From Clostridiales bacterium (GTDB lineage: Bacteria; Bacillota; Clostridia; Oscillospirales; QAMX01): a DNA stretch of 12,869 nucleotides. The notes under the pieces are model-generated. The model saw only the letters and a program-made list of their open reading frames with translations, did not search any database and had not been told where the DNA came from. This document shows positions 7,571 through 12,869 of the stretch, in pieces. Position numbers and translations under genes: made by a program. The DNA is taken from contig JAAZBA010000350.1 of NCBI GenBank assembly GCA_012514045.1, positions 1 through 12,869 of the forward strand, written 5' to 3'. The stretch's first letter is position 1; each line of letters begins with the position of its first letter.

Positions 7571-9385
7571 ATGAAAAAGATCATTGCACTTGTTCTCGCA
7601 ATGCTGATGCTGCTTGCGATGTTCGCCGGCTGTTCCAAGAAGCCCGCCGACACAAGCTCCAGCGACACCTCGTCTGAGTCCAAGAAAGAAGAGACGAAGA
7701 CAGAGGAAAAGAAAGAAGAACCCAAAAAGGAAGAGAAAAAAGAAGAGCCTAAGAAAGAGGATAAAAAGGAAGAGGCGGCTGCGCCCGATGCTTCCGGCGA
7801 TGATATCCCCGAACTGACGCTCTTCAGACCTGACAACAACGTTCCCGAATATCCGCTTAACATGGAGCGCCCCAACATGATCCAGATTCATGACAGGCTC
7901 CTTGAGCTCTTCGGTGTTAACTGGCAGCTTGAAACCGTTATCGGTGAAAAGTTTGAAGAGACGCTCAACACCCGTCTTGCTGCCGGCGTTGACCTCCCCG
8001 ACATGATTTTCCATCGTTTTGCCGACTCCAGACTTCTTGAAGTTTACAACAACGGCCTCATCCTCGGCCTAAACGACCTCATTGACGAGTACGGCCCAGA
8101 CGTCAAGGCCAACATGACAGTCGAGATGCCCTACCTCACAATCGCCAACGGTACAGCCGACGGCGAGATCCTCCGTGTTCCCCAGGTCGTTGCCAATATC
8201 CAGCACCAGGTTACAACACTCAATATCCGTTGGGACTGGCTTCAGAAGCTCGGACTTGATATTCCCACAACAACAGAGGACTTCAAGGATGCCCTCGTAG
8301 CTTTCAACGAAGCCAAGGTTAACGACGTAGGAGGCATCGTATTCCTCACAAGCTATGGCGCTATGAACTTCTCTCTGGGTACTGCTTTTGGAGCTTTCAA
8401 CGTAAACGGTGGCGGCTCCTCCTGGTGGTACGACGAAAACAAGCAGGTCTACCACTCCATGCTCACAGACAACATGAGAGACTATGTTGCCTATGTTGCC
8501 AACCTCTATGAGGAAGGTCTCATTTTCCCGGCTTTCACAAACTACACAGCCGATCAATGGAACGAAATCCTCTACGCCAACAAAGCCGGCGCAGGCTGCG
8601 GCGCATGGTGGGACGGCGTTATCAACGTTGGTACGCTTAAAACCAAGGGTATCGAAGGTGAAGTTATCCCGATCAGAAACCTTGAGTACAATGGCAAATC
8701 CATCAATATTCTTAAGAACCTGGGCGGCTACAACGGCTTCATGATCACAAAGGACTGTGACTGCCCGGACAAAGCTATGCAGGTTATCAACTACGGCTAC
8801 ACGCTTGAAGGCTCAAGACTTGACTATAACGGAGAGATCTATCCCGGTGGAGAGTACTACATTGCGATTGATGAGTCTAAAATTGATCCGAGGCTCCAAG
8901 GTCGTCTTGGCGCCGGTGGTATGGTTTATACAGAGAAGGGTAACAAGCTCATGGCTGAGAATCCCAAAGCCTGGAACATGATGGGCTGGAATACTTCCGT
9001 TCTGGGCCAGTGGCTTATAGGCACCGCCGGTGATATCGCCCTTGAGTTCTCCGATGCCTTCAGAGACTGCGGCAAGGCTGCTGACATCGACTGGAACCTG
9101 GACAATCTGGAATTCTTCATTGAGAATGGTGTAACTCAGATCGGTTTCGCTATGCCTACAGATGAGCAGGCTTCCGCTATCGAAGAGTACGCAGACTTAT
9201 TCACATACATCGACGAAAATATCCAGCTGTTCATGATGGGCAGCCGCAATATGTCCGAGTGGGATGACTTCGTAGCAGAGTGCAAGAGCCTCGGCATCGA
9301 CGATGTAACAGCCATTTACCAGGATCGTTTCGATTCCTACGTTGCTGTTATGGACGAGATGGGCGCTGTTGTATTCGAGCGATAA
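7571..9385 (+). CDS. Extracellular solute-binding lipoprotein, tandem copy 1
   Basis: This 604-residue receptor belongs to the second importer. Its signal peptide ends in MFAGC with the lipid-carrying Cys21. Residues 22-75 are a flexible, strongly charged linker with a 9-residue repeat (KKEEPKKEE and variants, 47-68), probably a spacer through the cell wall. The bilobed domain follows, with NTRLAAG.DLPDMI at 133-146, the GEILRVPQ stretch at 198-205, aromatic-rich SSWWY at 283-287 and GAWWD at 344-348 that may line a sugar site, and a family-typical C-terminus (WDDF at 564-567). The EF-hand-like calcium loop seen in the other two receptors is replaced by a short NEAKVNDVGG stretch at 246-255. 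AGGAGG is 6 bases before ATG. It shares about 93% of residues with the next gene and lies in a 2.0-kb duplicated unit. Substrate unknown. Confidence 0.94.
   Translation: MKKIIALVLAMLMLLAMFAGCSKKPADTSSSDTSSESKKEETKTEEKKEEPKKEEKKEEPKKEDKKEEAAAPDASGDDIPELTLFRPDNNVPEYPLNMERPNMIQIHDRLLELFGVNWQLETVIGEKFEETLNTRLAAGVDLPDMIFHRFADSRLLEVYNNGLILGLNDLIDEYGPDVKANMTVEMPYLTIANGTADGEILRVPQVVANIQHQVTTLNIRWDWLQKLGLDIPTTTEDFKDALVAFNEAKVNDVGGIVFLTSYGAMNFSLGTAFGAFNVNGGGSSWWYDENKQVYHSMLTDNMRDYVAYVANLYEEGLIFPAFTNYTADQWNEILYANKAGAGCGAWWDGVINVGTLKTKGIEGEVIPIRNLEYNGKSINILKNLGGYNGFMITKDCDCPDKAMQVINYGYTLEGSRLDYNGEIYPGGEYYIAIDESKIDPRLQGRLGAGGMVYTEKGNKLMAENPKAWNMMGWNTSVLGQWLIGTAGDIALEFSDAFRDCGKAADIDWNLDNLEFFIENGVTQIGFAMPTDEQASAIEEYADLFTYIDENIQLFMMGSRNMSEWDDFVAECKSLGIDDVTAIYQDRFDSYVAVMDEMGAVVFER
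7709..7774 (+). repeat. 27-base tandem repeat in the linker, copy 1
   Basis: About 2.4 units encode KKEEPKKEE, KKEEPKKED and KKEE at residues 47-68. The purine-rich units are not identical at the DNA level, so the repeat is more likely kept at protein level than freshly expanded. Confidence 0.7.
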
Positions 9386-9415
9386 TTCAATATTGATTTA
9401 GTAATTCCATAATTA

Positions 9416-9450
9416 GCATACAGGCGGTCTTTCAGGGCCGCCTTGTATGC
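9416..9450 (+). terminator. 3' hairpin after binding-protein copy 1, no T tract
   Basis: GGCGGTC at 9423-9429 pairs with GGCCGCC at 9436-9442 (one G-T pair), and outer arms GCATACA and TGTATGC extend it to about 14 bp with one bulge. It begins 31 bases after the stop. No T run follows, so it is more likely a 3' mRNA stabiliser or a leaky terminator than a full stop. It recurs after copy 2. Confidence 0.65.
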
Positions 9451-9469
9451 ATGTAGTAGAGAAATACTT

Positions 9470-9603
9470 TATCCCTTCGCTATGACTATTCTCAGAGAGA
9501 GGAACTCCGATGTCAATAAAAGGCACAGGACCAACTCCCTCCGTCGAGAGTTTTTATAGAACCCAAAATGCGGCAAAAGCCGTAAATTTAATGGAGGTGC
9601 ACA
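9470..9603 (+). repeat. Leader of second duplicated binding-protein gene (copy 2)
   Basis: This is the second copy of the 134-base leader at 7437-7570. The 48-base block at 9545-9592 and its hairpin (9569-9584) are unchanged. GGAGG at 9593-9597 lies 6 bases before ATG. It sits between the 3' hairpin of copy 1 and the start of copy 2, so the duplicated unit is leader, gene and hairpin together. Confidence 0.8.
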
Positions 9604-11418
9604 ATGAAAAGGATCATTGCACTTATTCTCGCAATGCTGATGCTGCTTACGATGTTTGCTGGTTGTTCCAAGAAGCCCGCTGACACCAGCACCAGCGACA
9701 CCTCGTCTGAGTCCAAGAAAGAAGAGACTAAGAAAGAGGAAAAGAAAGAAGAACCCAAGAAGGAAGAGAAAAAGGAAGAGCCTAAGAAAGAGGAGAAAAA
9801 GGAAGAGGCGGCTAAACCCGACACTTCCGGCGATGATATCCCCGAACTGACGCTCTTCAAAGCTGACAACAACGTTCCGGAATATCCGCTTAACATGGAG
9901 CGCCCCAACATGATAAAGATTCATGATACGCTCCTTGAGCTCTTCAACGTTAACTGGCAGCTTGAAACCGTTATCGGTGAAAAGTTTGAAGAGACGCTCA
10001 ACACCCGTCTTGCTGCCGGCGTTGACCTCCCCGACATGATTTTCCACCGTTTTGCTGACTCCAGACTCCTTGAGGTTTACAACAACGGCCTCATACTCGG
10101 CTTAAACGACCTCATTGATGAGTACGGTCCCGACGTCAAAGCCAACATGACAGTCGAGATGCCCTACCTCACAATCGCCAACGGTACAGCCGACGGCGAG
10201 ATCCTCCGTGTTCCCCAGGTTGTTGCCAATATCCAGCACCAGGTTACAACACTCAACATCCGTTGGGACTGGCTCCAGAAGCTCGGCCTTGATGTTCCCA
10301 CAACAACCGAGGACTTCAAAAACGCTCTTGTAGCTTTCAACGAAGCCAAGGTTAACGACGTTGGAGGCATCGTATTCCTCACAAGCTACGGTAACATGAA
10401 CTTCTCCCTGGGCACAGCCTTCGGAGCTTTCAACGTACGCGGCGGTTCCTCCTCCTGGTGGTACGATGAAAATAAGCAGGTTTACAACTCCATGCTTACA
10501 GACAACATGAGGGACTATGTTGCCTACGTTGCCAACCTCTATGAGGAAGGTCTTATTTTCCCGGCTTTCACAAACTACACAGCTGATCAGTGGAACGAGG
10601 TTCTCTACGCCAACAAGGCCGGCGCAGGCTGCGGCGCATGGTGGGACGGCGTTATCAATGTCGGTACGCTCAAGACAAAGGGTATTGAAGGTGAAGTTAT
10701 CCCCATCAGAAACCTTGAGTATAACGGCGAGTCCATCAACATTCTCAGAAACCTTGGCGGCTACGGCGGCTTCATGATAACAAAGGACTGTGACTGCCCG
10801 GATAAGGCTATGCAGGTTATCAACTACGGTTACACGCTCGATGGCACAAAGCTCGACTATAACGGAGAGTTCTATCCCGGCGGAGAGTACTACGTTGCAG
10901 TTGATGAGTCTAAACTCGATCCGAGACTCACAAACCGTCTTGCTCCCGGTAAGATGGTTTATACAGACAAGGGTAACAAGCTCATGGCTGAAAATCCCAA
11001 GGCTTGGAACATGATGGGCTGGAATACTGCTGTTCTAGGCCAGTGGCTTATAGGCGCCGCCGGTGACATCGCGCTCGAGTTCTCCGATGCCTTCAGAGAC
11101 TGCGGCAAAGCTGCCGATATTGACTGGAACCTGGATAACCTCAACTTCTTCATTGAGAACGGTGTAACCCAAATTGGTTTCGCTATGCCCACAGACGAGC
11201 AGGCTACCGCTATCGATGAGTACGCGGACCTCTTCACATACATGGATGAGAATATCCAGCTGTTCATGATGGGCAGCCGCAATATGTCCGAATGGGATGA
11301 CTTTGTAGCAGAGTGCAAGAGCCTCGGCATCGATGATGTAACAGCTATCTACCAGGATCGTTTCGATTCATACGTTGCTGTTATGGACGAGATGGGCGCC
11401 GTGGTATTCACGCAGTAA
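9604..11418 (+). CDS. Extracellular solute-binding lipoprotein, tandem copy 2
   Basis: This 604-residue receptor is the twin of the preceding gene product. My hand alignment shows about 44 substitutions and no indels. It has the same lipoprotein signal (MFAGC, Cys21), Lys/Glu repeat linker (47-68), binding domain motifs and C-terminus. Residues 116-230 are identical in both proteins although the DNA differs at 14 synonymous sites. Changes concentrate in 413-450, where 12 of 38 positions differ, including GRLGAGG to NRLAPGK. Like copy 1 it lacks the EF-hand-like loop. It may therefore keep the same permease contacts and fold while differing in ligand specificity, or it may simply raise receptor dose; the sequence cannot decide. 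The start is fixed by GGAGG 6 bases upstream and by alignment with copy 1. Confidence 0.94.
   Translation: MKRIIALILAMLMLLTMFAGCSKKPADTSTSDTSSESKKEETKKEEKKEEPKKEEKKEEPKKEEKKEEAAKPDTSGDDIPELTLFKADNNVPEYPLNMERPNMIKIHDTLLELFNVNWQLETVIGEKFEETLNTRLAAGVDLPDMIFHRFADSRLLEVYNNGLILGLNDLIDEYGPDVKANMTVEMPYLTIANGTADGEILRVPQVVANIQHQVTTLNIRWDWLQKLGLDVPTTTEDFKNALVAFNEAKVNDVGGIVFLTSYGNMNFSLGTAFGAFNVRGGSSSWWYDENKQVYNSMLTDNMRDYVAYVANLYEEGLIFPAFTNYTADQWNEVLYANKAGAGCGAWWDGVINVGTLKTKGIEGEVIPIRNLEYNGESINILRNLGGYGGFMITKDCDCPDKAMQVINYGYTLDGTKLDYNGEFYPGGEYYVAVDESKLDPRLTNRLAPGKMVYTDKGNKLMAENPKAWNMMGWNTAVLGQWLIGAAGDIALEFSDAFRDCGKAADIDWNLDNLNFFIENGVTQIGFAMPTDEQATAIDEYADLFTYMDENIQLFMMGSRNMSEWDDFVAECKSLGIDDVTAIYQDRFDSYVAVMDEMGAVVFTQ
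9742..9807 (+). repeat. 27-base tandem repeat in the linker, copy 2
   Basis: This is the counterpart of the repeat at 7709-7774. It encodes KKEEPKKEE twice and then KKEE, and has become more regular through an Asp-to-Glu change at residue 64 and Thr-to-Lys at residue 44 just upstream. Confidence 0.7.
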
Positions 11419-11448
11419 TTCAATATTGGGTTAGTGATTTCATTAATA

Positions 11449-11483
11449 GCATACAGGCGGTCTTTCGGGACCGCCTTGTGTAC
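11449..11483 (+). terminator. 3' hairpin after binding-protein copy 2, no T tract
   Basis: GGCGGTC at 11456-11462 pairs perfectly with GACCGCC at 11469-11475, with loop TTTCGG. The outer arms pair with one mismatch and one wobble. The G-T pair of copy 1 has become A-T here, so the stem is kept despite sequence change. There is no T run downstream. Confidence 0.65.
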
Positions 11484-11496
11484 ATATAAGAGTAAA

Positions 11497-11610
11497 ATCC
11501 CCCTCCGATGTTCGCAAATGCGAACATCAGGTGTCCTCCGCAGTGCGAAGGCTAAGGAGAATCCTCCTCCGGCGCATGGCGCCGGTGTCCCCCTTTAGAC
11601 AAGGGGGACA
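11497..11610. repeat. Cluster of four palindromes, possible mobile REP/MITE-like element
   Basis: Four stem-loops lie end to end between the second and third binding-protein genes. They are 11507-11528 (perfect 9-bp stem, AAAT loop), 11535-11551 (CCT and CGC arms, one mismatch), 11569-11585 (perfect 7-bp stem, ATG loop) and 11586-11610 (perfect 10-bp stem, TAGAC loop). Two modules share their flanks: ATCCCCCTCCG at 11497-11507 and ATCCTCCTCCG at 11561-11571 begin them, and GGTGTCCTCC at 11530-11539 and GGTGTCCCCC at 11584-11593 end them. The region encodes nothing obvious and differs in base pattern from its surroundings. I cannot tell whether it occurs elsewhere in the genome. Confidence 0.6.
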
Positions 11611-11670
11611 GGGATGTTAACATTCGGGACATAGAGATACGTTCTTAATACATGAAAGGAGAAATTTCAA

Positions 11671-12869
11671 ATGAAATCTTGCAGAATTATTGCTTTGATT
11701 CTTGCTATGCTTATGGCGTTTGCCATACTTTCCGGATGTCAGAGTGAAAAGAAGACCAAAACAATAGAAGAAACAAAAACAGAAGAAAAGAAGGAAGAGG
11801 CAAAAGCCAAGGAGGATAAGCCAGAAACTAGCGATGGTCCCACGCCTATCGTTATTTTCTTCCAGGATGACAACGTAAATTTCCCCCAGACGATAGATCG
11901 TCCCAACAACCAGAAGATCAACGAGATCGCCAAGGAGAAGTTTAACATTGAGATTATCATAGAGACCTGCATCTCCTCTGAAATGGAGTCCGCGGTCAAT
12001 ACACGTCTTGCCGCCGGTGCCGACGTGCCTGATATGATCACCTACGATTTTTCAATCCAGCGTGTTTCCGAGCTCTATGATCAGGGGCTTATCCTGGGAC
12101 TTACCGATCTCATTAACGAACACGCTCCCGAGCTTAAGTTCCGCATGATGGAAGATAACCCCGCGATTATGGCTGCTCATGCCGACTCCGATGGTGAAAT
12201 CCTTCGTGTTCCCTCATGTGAGGAATCCATTCAGCATGAAATCTACGTTATGCACCTACGTCATGACTGGCTGACAAAGCTGGGCATAGAATTCCCCACC
12301 ACACCTGATGAGTTCCTCTCCGTGCTCAAAGCTTTCCAAGATAACGACATGAACGGCAACGGCAAGAAGGATGAAATCTTCACACCCGGCTCCGTTCAGA
12401 CTTTGAATGTTTCCCTTTCCTCTGCTTTTGACGTATACGGACTGCGCAACGCCGAAAAGTCCTGGTATGTTGACGATGATGGCAAAGTCTATAACTCCAT
12501 GGTTTCTGATGCGGCGAAGGATTATGTGGCTTACGTGGCTAAGCTTGCCGAGGAAGGCGTGCTTGACATGGAGTTTACAAACCAGACAGCGGATATGATA
12601 AACCAGAAGCGCTACAACAACCGTGTCAGCGGCACCACAGGCGCCTGGTGGGACAGCGTTGTGCTTGACGTTCAGATTGCCGAGAAGGTACCGGGCGCCA
12701 CATATGTTCCCATGGAGCCTCTGAAGAGCGCTTCCGGCAAGCAGATGATACTCCGCCGCAACAATGTTGGCTGGTCTCCGCATATGATTACTGCTCAATG
12801 CGCCGATCCCGTAGGCTGCATAAAACTCCTTGACTGGTGCTACACAAAAGAAGGCACACAGATCCTCTA
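11671..12869 (+). CDS. Extracellular solute-binding lipoprotein, third receptor (3' end missing)
   Basis: The frame is open from ATG at 11671 to the window end (399 full codons), so about two thirds of a 570-600-residue protein is visible. The signal peptide ends in LSGC (20-23) with lipid-carrying Cys23. A Lys/Glu-rich linker (24-55) resembles that of the tandem pair but lacks its regular repeat. The binding domain shows NTRLAAGADVPDMI at 110-123, GEILRVPS at 175-182 and GAWWD, all shared with the pair, which marks it as a more distant relative. Unlike them it keeps an EF-hand-like loop at 226-235 (D226, N228, N230, D234, E235). AAAGGAG at 11655-11661 lies 9 bases before ATG. The leader is unrelated to that of the pair and includes a palindrome cluster. 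It may be read from the upstream operon; I see no convincing promoter of its own. Confidence 0.92.
   Translation, partial: MKSCRIIALILAMLMAFAILSGCQSEKKTKTIEETKTEEKKEEAKAKEDKPETSDGPTPIVIFFQDDNVNFPQTIDRPNNQKINEIAKEKFNIEIIIETCISSEMESAVNTRLAAGADVPDMITYDFSIQRVSELYDQGLILGLTDLINEHAPELKFRMMEDNPAIMAAHADSDGEILRVPSCEESIQHEIYVMHLRHDWLTKLGIEFPTTPDEFLSVLKAFQDNDMNGNGKKDEIFTPGSVQTLNVSLSSAFDVYGLRNAEKSWYVDDDGKVYNSMVSDAAKDYVAYVAKLAEEGVLDMEFTNQTADMINQKRYNNRVSGTTGAWWDSVVLDVQIAEKVPGATYVPMEPLKSASGKQMILRRNNVGWSPHMITAQCADPVGCIKLLDWCYTKEGTQIL

Noticed and set aside
7709..7774. Short regularly repeated units that might suggest a CRISPR array
   Set aside because: The units are contiguous without spacers, in frame, and encode a Lys/Glu protein linker.
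7459..8014. Minus-strand open frames of 139 and 164 codons opposite receptor copy 1 (and the like at 9469-10047)
   Set aside because: They are antisense to the Lys/Glu linker, which reads as Leu/Phe or Ser/Phe runs on the other strand. They lack ribosome binding sites and lie inside a well-supported gene; their presence in both copies follows from the duplication.
11614..11670. Promoter for the third receptor gene (TTAACA at 11617 with a downstream AT-rich box)
   Set aside because: No -10 box lies at a suitable distance; the ATGTTAACAT palindrome at 11614-11623 is noted but has no known role.

Overview
The window most likely comes from a Gram-positive anaerobe of the Clostridia (Firmicutes), perhaps an Oscillospiraceae-like gut or rumen lineage. 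The evidence is the RNase P RNA (type A-like, not the type B of Bacillus), strong AGGAGG-type ribosome binding sites, consensus sigma-A promoters, a TTG start, and binding proteins made as lipoproteins of the LplA/YtcQ kind. The class is fairly well supported; the family is a guess.

Layout. (1) 1-2987: the tail of an ABC sugar-importer operon, in the order LplB-type permease (3' end only), LplC/YtcP-type permease, LplA-type lipoprotein, closed by a strong terminator at 3005-3039. (2) 3114-3515: rnpB with its own consensus promoter. (3) 3604-4980, minus strand: aspA (aspartate ammonia-lyase), convergent with rnpB; a shared hairpin at 3538-3564 lies between them. (4) 5047-5507: AT-rich divergent region with an aspA promoter and a consensus promoter for the next operon. 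(5) 5508-12869: a second, paralogous importer operon with two permeases and then three binding-protein genes in a row. The first two binding proteins are about 93% identical and lie in a tandem duplication of about 2.0 kb that also includes the leader and the 3' hairpin. The third is a more distant relative, runs off the window, and is preceded by an unusual cluster of palindromes (11497-11610).

How the genes work together. Both operons encode CUT1-type importers: a membrane-anchored receptor captures an oligosaccharide or similar solute and passes it to a heterodimeric permease. Neither operon encodes an ATPase in the window, as is usual for this group, where a shared MsmX/UgpC-like ATPase acts in trans. 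No glycosidase or regulator is present to reveal the substrate. The second operon looks like one permease pair served by up to three receptors.

I found no defence system, CRISPR array, insertion sequence or tRNA. The points most worth a second look are the receptor duplication with its uneven divergence, the repeated leader and 3' hairpins that travel with it, the loss of a calcium-type loop in the duplicated pair, and the palindrome cluster.
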